Under the pieces are notes generated by a model, which saw only the letters and a list, made by a program, of their open reading frames with translations, was not told where the DNA came from and searched no databases. 64,000 nucleotides of DNA from assembly GCF_000157895.3 (NCBI RefSeq), contig NC_022663.1, positions 3,968,001-4,032,000 on the forward strand, given 5' to 3'. Positions within the stretch are counted from its first letter, which is position 1; every line of letters begins with the position of its first letter. The stretch comes from Mycobacterium kansasii ATCC 12478. GTDB taxonomy: Bacteria > Actinomycetota > Actinomycetes > Mycobacteriales > Mycobacteriaceae. Shown here in pieces: positions 41,095 through 49,242 of the stretch. A program made the position numbers and the translations under genes.

Positions 41095-41619
41095 CTAGGC
41101 GTTGTTGGCGATCCACTGTGTGGTGAAGCGTTGCTCCAGCGTCACCAGCTGGCGCAGTTCGCTGCCGATGATGCTCTCCAGCTTGCCGCCGATCAGCGGA
41201 ATACGAACCTGGATGGTGACCTGCAGCGACAACCGGGCGCAGCCCGAGTCGGCGTTGGGAGCCAGCACCGCGGTGCCCCACAGGTTGGCCGGAGCGTCGA
41301 CGATCGATCCGGCGATGGATGCCGTGGCGATGCCATCGGTCACCGGGCTCCACATTTCCTCGCGCCGCACGCAGAGGTCGCCCCGATGCAACTGGGTGAC
41401 CAAACCCGGGAGGTTGTGCCGGTGCACGGTCTGCAGCGTGACCACCTCGATCGTGCCCTCGGTTCCGGACTGACCACCTACGCGCATCGAGTGCAGGGTC
41501 GCAATGTCGACCGGGGTTTCCGCCAGCCTGGCCCGCCAGTACTCCTCATCGTGGAAAACCCGGTGAACATCTTCGACGCTGCCTTCATAGTCGGCCGACA
41601 TGTCGAATGAACGCGGCAT
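41095..41619 (-). CDS. DUF2505 / SRPBCC-fold protein (Rv0481c homologue)
   Basis: A 174-aa protein, same length as the M. tuberculosis homologue. It starts MPRSFDMSADYEGSVEDVH, continues with HDEEYWRARL and ends RQLVTLEQRFTTQWIA, typical of DUF2505 proteins, which fold as START/SRPBCC hydrophobic-ligand binders. The ligand is unknown. It is divergent from murB with 26 bp between starts, so the promoters must overlap. Confidence 0.88.
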   Translation of the reverse strand: MPRSFDMSADYEGSVEDVHRVFHDEEYWRARLAETPVDIATLHSMRVGGQSGTEGTIEVVTLQTVHRHNLPGLVTQLHRGDLCVRREEMWSPVTDGIATASIAGSIVDAPANLWGTAVLAPNADSGCARLSLQVTIQVRIPLIGGKLESIIGSELRQLVTLEQRFTTQWIANNA

Positions 41620-41645
41620 AGCTGGTCAGGCTACCGTTACGGGCA

Positions 41646-42758
41646 ATGAAATGGAGCGCAGTCGGTGCACGCTTTGCCGGCGCGCGCGTCGAGGAGTCGG
41701 TGCCGCTGGCTGCCTTGACGACGTTGCGGGTGGGACCCGTGGCGCGGCGCGTAATCACCTGCGCCACCAGTGATCAGGTGGTAGCGGTGTTGCGCCAGCT
41801 GGACGCCGAGGTCCGAGCCGACAACGGTGGGCCGGTGCTGGTGTTTGCTGGCGGATCCAATGTGGTGATCGGCGATGCCGTGGCCGACCTGACCGTGGTG
41901 CGGCTGGCCAATGCCGGCATCACGGTCGACGGCAACCTGGTGCGCGCCGAGGCGGGCGCGGTATGGGATGACGTGGTGCGCAAGGCCATCGACCACCGTC
42001 TGGGCGGGTTGGAATGTCTGTCGGGGATACCCGGATCGGCCGGTGCGACGCCGGTGCAGAACGTCGGGGCGTACGGGGTGGAAGTCTCCGACGTCATCAG
42101 CCGGGTACGGCTGCTGGACCGTAGCAGTGGCCAGGTGGACTGGGTACCGGGTGCCGCGCTGGGCTTCGGCTACCGCACCAGCGTGCTCAAGCAGGCTGAC
42201 GGGCTGCGGTTGCCGGCCGTGGTGCTGGAGGTGGAGTTCGCGCTGGATGCCTCGGGCCGCAGCGCGCCATTGCGCTACGGCGAACTGACCGCGGCGCTAG
42301 GTGTGGCCAGCGGCGAGCGTGCCGACCCGCAAGCTGTCCGCGCGGCCGTCCTGGCACTGCGGGCGCGCAAGGGCATGGTGCTCGACCCGACCGACCATGA
42401 CACCTGGAGCGTGGGGTCGTTTTTCACCAACCCGGTGGTCGCACCGGACGTCTACGAACGGCTGGCGGCGGCGGAGAACGGTCCGGTGCCGCACTATCCG
42501 GCGCCGGGCGGTGTCAAGCTGGCCGCGGGCTGGCTGGTCGAGCACGCCGGGTTCGGCAAGGGGTATCCGGATCCCGCCCTCACCGGGCAGGCCGCCCCGT
42601 GCCGGCTGTCCACCAAGCACGCGCTGGCGTTGACCAACCGGGGAACCGCGACGGCGGCCGACGTGATGCTACTGGCCCGCATGGTCCGCGACGGCGTCCG
42701 TGATGTGTTTGGTATCACATTGGAACCCGAACCGATCCTGATCGGTTGCCGGTTGTAG
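41646..42758 (+). CDS. murB: UDP-N-acetylenolpyruvoylglucosamine reductase MurB
   Basis: A 370-aa flavoenzyme that reduces UDP-GlcNAc-enolpyruvate to UDP-MurNAc with NADPH. The FAD domain has LTTLRVGP and LVFAGGSNVVIGD. GLECLSGIPGSAGATPVQNV and GYRTS sit in the middle. The proton-donor serine is in SVGSFFTNPVV, and the C-terminal glutamate is in LEPEPILIGC. The ATG follows GTTACGGGCA with only a weak ribosome site. The downstream L,D-transpeptidase also acts on peptidoglycan, so the pair probably works on wall synthesis. Confidence 0.95.
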   Translation: MKWSAVGARFAGARVEESVPLAALTTLRVGPVARRVITCATSDQVVAVLRQLDAEVRADNGGPVLVFAGGSNVVIGDAVADLTVVRLANAGITVDGNLVRAEAGAVWDDVVRKAIDHRLGGLECLSGIPGSAGATPVQNVGAYGVEVSDVISRVRLLDRSSGQVDWVPGAALGFGYRTSVLKQADGLRLPAVVLEVEFALDASGRSAPLRYGELTAALGVASGERADPQAVRAAVLALRARKGMVLDPTDHDTWSVGSFFTNPVVAPDVYERLAAAENGPVPHYPAPGGVKLAAGWLVEHAGFGKGYPDPALTGQAAPCRLSTKHALALTNRGTATAADVMLLARMVRDGVRDVFGITLEPEPILIGCRL

Positions 42759-42861
42759 CTGCTACTTTCGTGTCCGATACGCGCGCCGCGCCGTTGCCGT
42801 GGCGGGTTCGTCGGGGCTTGCAGCCGGTTCTGGACGGTTTGGCCCGGTATCTTTGATTCCC

Positions 42862-44175
42862 GTGACCACCTCCAACTTCCCCCAAAGTCCAGGGCCGATC
42901 AACCGGCGCATGGCTTTGATGGCACTGGGGGCCGGGGTGCTGGCGCCCAATGTGCTGGCCGCCTGCGCGGGCGGGGTCACCAGGCAATCCGAGAAGAAGC
43001 CGCCGGCCGCGCCCCATCTGACGTTCCGGCCGGCCGATGCCGCCGACGACGTGTTGCCGATCACCCCGATCAGCGTCGAGGTCGGCGACGGCTGGTTCCA
43101 GCGAGTAGCGCTGACCAACCCGTCCGGCAAGCTCGTTGCCGGCACCTACAATCAGGACCGCACGGTGTTCACCATCACCGAGCCGCTGGGTTACGACACC
43201 ACCTACAGCTGGAGCGGCGCGGCCGTCGGCCATGACGGCAAGGCCATTCCGGTCGCCGGCAAATTCACCACCGTCACGCCCAAGAAGAAGATCGACGGCG
43301 GCTTCCAGTTGGCCGACGGTCAGACCGTCGGGATCGCGGCGCCGATCATCATCCAGTTCGACGCGCCGATCAGCGACAAGGCTTCGGTCGAGCGGGCGCT
43401 CACGGTGACCACCAACCCGCCCGTCGAGGGCAGCTGGGCCTGGCTGCCGGACGAGGCGAAGGGCGCTCGGGTGCACTGGCGTCCCCGCGATTACTACCCG
43501 GCGGGCACCACCGTCAACGTCGACGCGAAGCTGTACGGGCTGCCGTTCGGCGACGGCGCCTATGGCGCGCAGGATTTCTCGTTGAACATCCAGATCGGCC
43601 GGCGGCAGGTGGTCAAGGCCGAAGTCACCTCGCACCGCATCCAGGTCGTCACCGACGAGGGCGTCATCATGGACTTCCCGTGCAGCTACGGCGAAGCCGA
43701 CAAGGCGCGCAACGTCACTCGCAACGGGATCCACGTGGTGACCGAGAAATACGCGGACTTCTACATGTCCAACCCGGCGGCCGGCTACAGCAACGTGCAC
43801 GAACGCTGGGCTGTGCGCATCTCCAACAACGGCGAGTTCATTCACGCGAACCCGGCCAGCGCGGGCGCGCAGGGCAACAGCAACGTCACCAACGGCTGCA
43901 TCAACCTGTCGACCGGCGACGCCGAGCAGTACTTCCAAACCGCGATCTACGGTGACCCGGTCGAGGTGACCGGCAGCTCGATCCAGCTGTCCTACGCCGA
44001 CGGCGACATCTGGGACTGGGCCGTGGACTGGGACACCTGGGTATCGATGTCGGCGCTGCCACGCCCGACCTCACGCCCCCCGGGAACGCAGATCCCGGTC
44101 ACCGCGCCGGCCACACCGTCGACCGCGCCCAGCTTGTCCGGCACGCCGGAACCTAGCGCGGGCCCGGGTGGTTAG
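42862..44175 (+). CDS. L,D-transpeptidase lipoprotein (LdtMt5 / Rv0483 homologue)
   Basis: About 437 aa from GTG 42862 (a GTG at 42799 is also in frame). A twin-arginine-like signal (INRRMALMALGAGVLAP) ends in the lipobox LAAC with the acylated cysteine near residue 35. Ig-like domains follow. The YkuD catalytic domain (about 260-390) has IHANPASAGAQGNSNVTNGC with NGCINLS in place of the usual HGC. The M. tuberculosis protein has the same NGC and forms 3-3 crosslinks in peptidoglycan. A Pro/Thr-rich tail ends the protein; its last 23 bp overlap the convergent SDR gene. Confidence 0.9.
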   Translation: MTTSNFPQSPGPINRRMALMALGAGVLAPNVLAACAGGVTRQSEKKPPAAPHLTFRPADAADDVLPITPISVEVGDGWFQRVALTNPSGKLVAGTYNQDRTVFTITEPLGYDTTYSWSGAAVGHDGKAIPVAGKFTTVTPKKKIDGGFQLADGQTVGIAAPIIIQFDAPISDKASVERALTVTTNPPVEGSWAWLPDEAKGARVHWRPRDYYPAGTTVNVDAKLYGLPFGDGAYGAQDFSLNIQIGRRQVVKAEVTSHRIQVVTDEGVIMDFPCSYGEADKARNVTRNGIHVVTEKYADFYMSNPAAGYSNVHERWAVRISNNGEFIHANPASAGAQGNSNVTNGCINLSTGDAEQYFQTAIYGDPVEVTGSSIQLSYADGDIWDWAVDWDTWVSMSALPRPTSRPPGTQIPVTAPATPSTAPSLSGTPEPSAGPGG

Positions 44176-44911
44176 CCCGGCGCGTCGCTGAGGCCTGATC
44201 GCGCGGACGGATGATGATCTGGTCCAGATTGACGTGCGACGGCCGCGAGGCCACGAACCCGATCACCTCGGCGATGTCGGCGGCCACCAGCGGCGTCATG
44301 CCGGAGTAGACGGCGTCCGCGCGTTGCCGGTCACCGTCGAAGCGGACCAGCGAGAACTCCGTCTCGACCGCGCCGGGGGCGATCTCGGTAAGCCGGACCG
44401 GCTTTCCCAGCAGCTCCCCTCGTAATGTGCGGTGTAACGCGCCTTGGGCGTGCTTGGCGGCCGTGTAACCGGCACCACCGTCGTAAACCTCAAGTGCCGC
44501 AATGGAAGTGACGGTGACGATCAGCCCGTCGCCCGATTCGATCAACTTGGGCAGCAGCGCGCGGGTCACTCGCAGCGTACCCAGCACGTTCGTCTCCCAC
44601 ATCCAGCGCCAGTGCTGCAGGTCGGCGTCGGCGACGAGCTCCAGGCCCTTTGCGCCACCTGCGTTGTTGACCAGTACATCGACCCGGCTCAGTCCCGCGG
44701 CCAGCGCCGCCACGGCCGCGTCGTCCGTGATGTCGGCCACAACCGCGGTGCCGCCGATCTGGTCCGCCAGGTCGCTGATCCGGTCCGCGCGACGTGCCAC
44801 CGCGACCACATGAAACCCTTGTGCCGCAAGGTTTTTTGCGGTTGCTTCGCCGATACCGGAGCTGGCGCCGGTAACCACCGCAACCCGGTTCGGCGCGTCG
44901 GGAGTTGTCAT
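44153..44911 (-). CDS. Short-chain dehydrogenase/reductase (Rv0484c homologue)
   Basis: A 252-aa classical SDR. It has the cofactor motif VVTGASSGIGEATA, the structural VLVNNAGGAKG, the catalytic Ser in TSIAALEVYDGG and Tyr/Lys in GYTAAKHAQ. Basic residues after the glycine motif (ARRADRISD) suggest NADP(H). The substrate is unknown. The ATG at 44911 is preferred over a GTG 9 bp upstream. It converges with the L,D-transpeptidase gene and is divergent from the ROK-family gene. Confidence 0.9.
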   Translation of the reverse strand: MTTPDAPNRVAVVTGASSGIGEATAKNLAAQGFHVVAVARRADRISDLADQIGGTAVVADITDDAAVAALAAGLSRVDVLVNNAGGAKGLELVADADLQHWRWMWETNVLGTLRVTRALLPKLIESGDGLIVTVTSIAALEVYDGGAGYTAAKHAQGALHRTLRGELLGKPVRLTEIAPGAVETEFSLVRFDGDRQRADAVYSGMTPLVAADIAEVIGFVASRPSHVNLDQIIIRPRDQASATRRANHPGPR

Positions 44912-45088
44912 CGGGACCACTCTAATAAACGTGCTAAATTTTCGGTGTGTACTGCAGCGCCTGGTTCAACACGACGACCGCGTGTCTTTGCGCGGGCGCC
45001 TGTTGTTGCCGCGTACTTTGTCGCGCCTGACTCAGGTCAGTAAGCGTGGCCAAGGACCCGGCCAGTTGAACTCGGAATAAGGACGCCA

Positions 45089-46390
45089 GTGCACTCGACT
45101 ACTCTCACCACCCATCGCCCCGCCCGTGGCGGCCGGCCGCGGCCATACCGCCAGGTCGTGCCGCCGTCGCTGCACCTGGCTGACTCCGCGGCCGCGTCCG
45201 TCTTCCGGGCCGTGCGGTTGCGCGGCCCCGTCGGCCGCGACGTCATCGCCAATGTCACCTCGCTGAGCATCGCGACAGTGAACCGCCAAGTCATCGCGCT
45301 GCTCGACGCCGGTCTATTGCGTGAGCGCGCCGACTTGGCGGTTTCCGGGGCGATCGGGCGGCCCAGGGTCCCCGTGGAGGTCAACCACGAGCCGTTCGTG
45401 ACGCTGGGCATCCACATCGGTGCGCGCACGACCAGCATCGTCGCCGCCGACCTGTTCGGTCGCACCCTCGACGCGGTCGAGACGCCGACACCGCTCAGTC
45501 CCGCGGGGACGGCGCTGGGGTCGCTGGCCGACAGTGCCTGCCGCTACCTGAGGCGCTGGCATCGGCGTCGGGCGCTGTGGGCGGGTGTGGCGATCGGTGG
45601 CACCGTCGACGGAGCGACCGGCCATGTCGATCACCCCCGGCTGGGCTGGCAGCGGGCACCGGTCGGGCCGGTGCTGGCCGACGCGCTGGGCCTTCCCGTC
45701 TCGGTGGCATCCCACGTGGATGCCATGGCAGGTGCCGAGCTGCTGCTGGGGATGCGACGGTTCGCGCCGGGCTCGTCGACCAGCCTGTACGTCTATGCCC
45801 GCGAGACCGTGGGGTATGCGCTGGTGATCGACGGGCGGGTGCACTGCCCGGCCAGCGGGCCCGGCACCATTGCGGGCCTGCCGGCCCGCTCCGAGCTGCT
45901 CGGCGGCACCGGACAGCTCGAGTCCACCGTCAGCGACGAGGCGGTGTTGGCGGCCGCGCGCCGGCTTCGGATCCTTCCGGCCGCCTCGGCTACGCGCGCC
46001 AACGGCTCTGCCGGCGCCGTCACCGACCTGCTCCGGGCGGCACGCGCCGGCAACCAACAGGCCGGCGATCTATTGGCAGAGCGGGCCAGGGTGCTCGGCG
46101 AATCGGTCGCGCTGCTGCGCGACCTGCTCAACCCCGACGAACTGGTGGTGGGTGGCCAGGCGTTCACCGAGTACCCGGAAGGGATGGAGCAGGTGGAGAA
46201 GGCCTTCGCCGCATGCTCGGTGCTGCCGCCGCGGGACATCCGGGTTACCGCGTTCGGCAACCGAGTGCAAGAAGCCGGGGCCGGCATCGTCTCGCTGGGC
46301 GGGCTCTACGCCGATCCGTTGGGCGCGATGCGTCGTGCCGGAGCACTGGACACCCGGCTGCCGGATACCGAGCCGGGGGCGCTCGCTTAG
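45089..46390 (+). CDS. ROK-family transcriptional regulator (Rv0485 homologue)
   Basis: A 433-aa ROK protein. The N-terminal winged-helix domain (about 25-85) has NVTSLSIATVNRQVIALLDA. The C-terminal sugar-kinase-like fold has VTLGIHIGARTTSIVAADL and GVAIGGTVDGATG, but the usual kinase cysteine cluster is absent, so it acts as a regulator and not as a kinase. The GTG start is preceded by AATAAGGACGCCA. In M. tuberculosis, Rv0485 controls a PE-PPE pair elsewhere in the genome. mshA follows 58 bp downstream. Confidence 0.88.
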   Translation: MHSTTLTTHRPARGGRPRPYRQVVPPSLHLADSAAASVFRAVRLRGPVGRDVIANVTSLSIATVNRQVIALLDAGLLRERADLAVSGAIGRPRVPVEVNHEPFVTLGIHIGARTTSIVAADLFGRTLDAVETPTPLSPAGTALGSLADSACRYLRRWHRRRALWAGVAIGGTVDGATGHVDHPRLGWQRAPVGPVLADALGLPVSVASHVDAMAGAELLLGMRRFAPGSSTSLYVYARETVGYALVIDGRVHCPASGPGTIAGLPARSELLGGTGQLESTVSDEAVLAAARRLRILPAASATRANGSAGAVTDLLRAARAGNQQAGDLLAERARVLGESVALLRDLLNPDELVVGGQAFTEYPEGMEQVEKAFAACSVLPPRDIRVTAFGNRVQEAGAGIVSLGGLYADPLGAMRRAGALDTRLPDTEPGALA

Positions 46391-46448
46391 TGCGGCTTAT
46401 GCCCGTGCGTGGGCCTAGCCCCGGAACCCGTCCTGTAAAGATGACAGT

Positions 46449-47792
46449 GTGCGCCACAGCGACAGTCCCCGGCTAGCCGGAGACGAAGATCCACGCCGGG
46501 TCGCCCTGCTGGCGGTGCATACCTCGCCGCTGGCCCAGCCGGGGACCGGCGATGCCGGCGGAATGAACGTCTACGTGCTGCAAAGTGCGCTGCACCTGGG
46601 CCGGCGAGGTATCGAGGTGGAGATCTTCACCCGGGCCACCGCTTCGACGGATCCACCGGTGGTGCAGGTGGCGCCAGGCGTGCTGGTGCGCAACGTGGTA
46701 GCCGGACCCTTCGAGGGTCTGGACAAATACGACCTGCCCACCCAGTTGTGCGCGTTCGCGGCCGGGGTGCTGCGCGCCGAAGCCGCCCACGAACCGGGCT
46801 ACTACGACATCGTGCACTCGCACTACTGGCTGTCCGGCCAGGTCGGCTGGCTGGCCCGCGATCGCTGGGCGGTGCCGTTGGTGCATACCGCTCACACCCT
46901 GGCCGCGGTGAAGAATGCGGCGCTGGCCGACGGTGACGCCCCCGAGCCGCCGCTGCGCATCGTCGGCGAACAGCAGGTTGTCGACGAGGCGGACCGGCTC
47001 ATCGTCAACACCGAAGATGAAGCCCGACAACTGATCTCGATCCATCATGCAGATCCGGCGCGCGTCGACGTCGTTCATCCCGGTGTCGACCTGGACGTGT
47101 TCTCACCCGGCGACCGGCGGGCGGCGCGGGCCGCTCTGGGGTTGCCGCTGGACGGGCAGGTGGTGGCCTTCGTCGGACGGATCCAGCCGCTGAAGGCACC
47201 CGATATCGTGCTGCGCGCCGTCGCCAAGCTCCCGGGAGTGCGCGTCGTCGTCGCCGGCGGGCCGTCGGGCAGTGGACTGGCCGCGCCGGAGGGACTGGCG
47301 CGACTGGCCGGCGAACTCGGTATCGCGCAGCGAGTGACGTTCCTGCCGCCACAGTCCCGCACGGATCTGGCGACCGTGTTCCACGCCGCCGACCTGGTCG
47401 CGGTGCCGAGCTATTCGGAGTCGTTCGGTCTGGTGGCCATCGAAGCGCAGGCCTGCGGTACGCCGGTGGTGGCGGCTGCGGTCGGCGGGCTGCCGGTCGC
47501 GGTTCGCGACGGGATCACCGGCACGCTGGTATCCGGACACGACGTGGACCGGTGGGCCGACGCGATCGAGCAGCTGCTGCGTCGCAATGCGGGCACGCCG
47601 GGCTGGGCGATGAGTCGCGCAGCTGCCCAGCACGCGGCCGGGTTCTCGTGGGACCACACCACCGACGCACTGCTGGCCAGTTACCGGCGGGCGATCGGCG
47701 ACTTCACCGCGGGGCGCCGGCGCCGGGTGCGCGACCTGGTTGCGGCGCGCAAACCGCGCCGCTGGACGGCTCGTCGCGGGGTGGGCGCGTGA
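46449..47792 (+). CDS. mshA: D-inositol-3-phosphate glycosyltransferase MshA
   Basis: A 447-aa GT4 glycosyltransferase that makes the first mycothiol intermediate, GlcNAc-inositol-phosphate. It has the N-terminal acceptor domain with HTSPLAQPGTGDAGGMNVYV and IVHSHYWLSGQVGWLA, and the UDP-sugar domain with VAFVGRIQPLKAPDIV, PSYSESFGLVAIEAQACGTP and the EX7E acid. The GTG start gives a shorter N-terminus than the annotated 480 aa in M. tuberculosis. It overlaps the next gene by 4 bp (GTGA), which suggests coupling to the YbjN-like protein. Confidence 0.94.
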   Translation: MRHSDSPRLAGDEDPRRVALLAVHTSPLAQPGTGDAGGMNVYVLQSALHLGRRGIEVEIFTRATASTDPPVVQVAPGVLVRNVVAGPFEGLDKYDLPTQLCAFAAGVLRAEAAHEPGYYDIVHSHYWLSGQVGWLARDRWAVPLVHTAHTLAAVKNAALADGDAPEPPLRIVGEQQVVDEADRLIVNTEDEARQLISIHHADPARVDVVHPGVDLDVFSPGDRRAARAALGLPLDGQVVAFVGRIQPLKAPDIVLRAVAKLPGVRVVVAGGPSGSGLAAPEGLARLAGELGIAQRVTFLPPQSRTDLATVFHAADLVAVPSYSESFGLVAIEAQACGTPVVAAAVGGLPVAVRDGITGTLVSGHDVDRWADAIEQLLRRNAGTPGWAMSRAAAQHAAGFSWDHTTDALLASYRRAIGDFTAGRRRRVRDLVAARKPRRWTARRGVGA

Positions 47793-48337
47793 CATCCGAT
47801 GCTGCCGAGACCGTGGCGCAGGTGATCGAACAGGCGTTGCAGGCCAGTCGGCTGAACTACTCGCGACACCCCGGCGCGCATGGCGGGCCTGCGGGCATCG
47901 TCGTGGAGTTGCCGGGTGAACGCAAGCTCAAGACCAACACCATCTTGAGCATCGGGGAGCACTCGGTGCGCGTCGAGGCCTTCGTGTGTCGTAAACCGGA
48001 CGAGAACCACGAGGGTGTCTACCGGTTCCTGCTCAGACGCAACCGCCGGCTCTACGGTGTCGCGTACACCTTGGACAAGGTCGGCGACATCTACCTGGTG
48101 GGCCGGATGTCGCTGGCCTCGGTCGACGCCGAGGAGATCGACCGGGTGCTCGGGCAGGTGCTCGAGGCGGTGGACTCGGACTTTAATACGTTGCTGGAGT
48201 TGGGTTTTCGTTCATCGATTCAAAAAGAGTGGGAATGGCGGGTGTCGCGCGGCGAATCGCTGAAGAACCTACAGGCCTTCGCGCATCTGATCGACGGTGA
48301 TGACGGTGATGACGGTGAGGACGGCCAGAACGCGTGA
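47789..48337 (+). CDS. YbjN-domain protein (Rv0487 homologue)
   Basis: A 182-aa YbjN-family protein. KTNTILSIGEHSVRVEAFVC and GVYRFLLRRNRRLYGVAYTL form the domain core, related in fold to type III secretion chaperones. The tail is acidic (DGDDGDDGEDGQNA). Function is unknown. It is translationally coupled to mshA by a GTGA overlap and followed 13 bp later by gpm1. M. tuberculosis has a LysE-like exporter gene (Rv0488) between these two; it is absent here. Confidence 0.85.
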   Translation: MTSDAAETVAQVIEQALQASRLNYSRHPGAHGGPAGIVVELPGERKLKTNTILSIGEHSVRVEAFVCRKPDENHEGVYRFLLRRNRRLYGVAYTLDKVGDIYLVGRMSLASVDAEEIDRVLGQVLEAVDSDFNTLLELGFRSSIQKEWEWRVSRGESLKNLQAFAHLIDGDDGDDGEDGQNA

Positions 48338-48350
48338 GAGACTTGCCGGC

Positions 48351-49106
48351 ATGGGAGACACTGCCACGCTGGTGCTGCTGCGCCATGGTGAGAGCGACTG
48401 GAATGCCCTCAACTTGTTCACCGGCTGGGTGGACGTCGGCCTGACGGAAAAGGGCCAGGCCGAGGCGGTCCGCAGCGGCGAGCTGCTGGTAGAGCACGAC
48501 TTGCTGCCCGACGTGCTCTACACGTCGTTGCTGCGGCGCGCGATCACCACCGCGCATCTGGCACTGGACCGCGCCGACCGACTGTGGATTCCGGTGCGGC
48601 GCAGCTGGCGGCTCAACGAACGCCACTACGGCGCGCTACAGGGTCTCAACAAGGCGGAGACGAAGGCGCGCTATGGCGAAGAGCAGTTCATGGCCTGGCG
48701 GCGCAGCTACGACACGCCGCCGCCGCCGATCGAGAAGGGCAGCGAGTTCAGCCAGGACGCCGACCCGCGGTACGCCGATATCGGCGGTGGCCCACTGACC
48801 GAGTGCCTGGCCGACGTCGTGGCCCGGTTTCTGCCCTACTTCACCGACGTCATCGTCGGCGACCTGAGATCGGGCAAGACCGTGCTGATCGTCGCGCACG
48901 GCAACTCGTTGCGGGCACTGGTCAAACATCTGGACGGAATGTCCGACGACGACATCGTCGGACTGAACATCCCGACGGGCGTTCCGCTGCGCTACGACCT
49001 GGACCGCCAATTGCGCCCGGTGCAGCCCGGCGGCCGCTACCTGGACCCGGAGGCCGCAGCCGCCGGTGCTGCCGCGGTGGCCAGCCAGGGCACGGCCAAA
49101 GTCTGA
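48351..49106 (+). CDS. gpm1: 2,3-bisphosphoglycerate-dependent phosphoglycerate mutase
   Basis: A 251-aa histidine phosphatase-fold enzyme that interconverts 3- and 2-phosphoglycerate in glycolysis. The phosphohistidine motif LVLLRHGESDWN is at about residues 7-18. ERHYGALQGLNKAETK holds the substrate residues and IVAHGNSLRALVKHLDG the second catalytic histidine. The C-terminus is Ala-rich. The ATG at 48351 is the conserved start. The senX3 promoter follows in the 136-bp gap. Confidence 0.95.
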   Translation: MGDTATLVLLRHGESDWNALNLFTGWVDVGLTEKGQAEAVRSGELLVEHDLLPDVLYTSLLRRAITTAHLALDRADRLWIPVRRSWRLNERHYGALQGLNKAETKARYGEEQFMAWRRSYDTPPPPIEKGSEFSQDADPRYADIGGGPLTECLADVVARFLPYFTDVIVGDLRSGKTVLIVAHGNSLRALVKHLDGMSDDDIVGLNIPTGVPLRYDLDRQLRPVQPGGRYLDPEAAAAGAAAVASQGTAKV

Positions 49107-49133
49107 TTGTCGGCGCTGGTAGGCGTGTTTGCT

Positions 49134-49159
49134 GAACAACGCGTGAACGACAGCCGAAC
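49134..49159 (+). promoter_or_regulatory. Candidate RegX3 binding repeats upstream of senX3
   Basis: GAAC occurs at 49134, 49145 and 49156, exactly 11 bp apart, in the 136-bp gap before senX3. Two of the repeats read TGAAC and one CGAAC. PhoB/OmpR-type regulators bind direct repeats with this 11-bp period. RegX3 is known to control its own operon. A separate GTTCACC, the inverse of the same core, lies nearer the start at 49216-49222. Confidence 0.5.
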
Positions 49160-49242
49160 ACCTGTGGCGATTGGTGTGACTTGTCCGATTTCGGCCTCGC
49201 TCGGCTAGGGCCGCGTTCACCGGAGTTTGTAGGATTTTGCTT

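Noticed and set aside
42715..43938. 407-codon minus-strand frame opposite the L,D-transpeptidase
   Set aside because: Antisense shadow; the plus strand has lipobox and catalytic motifs.
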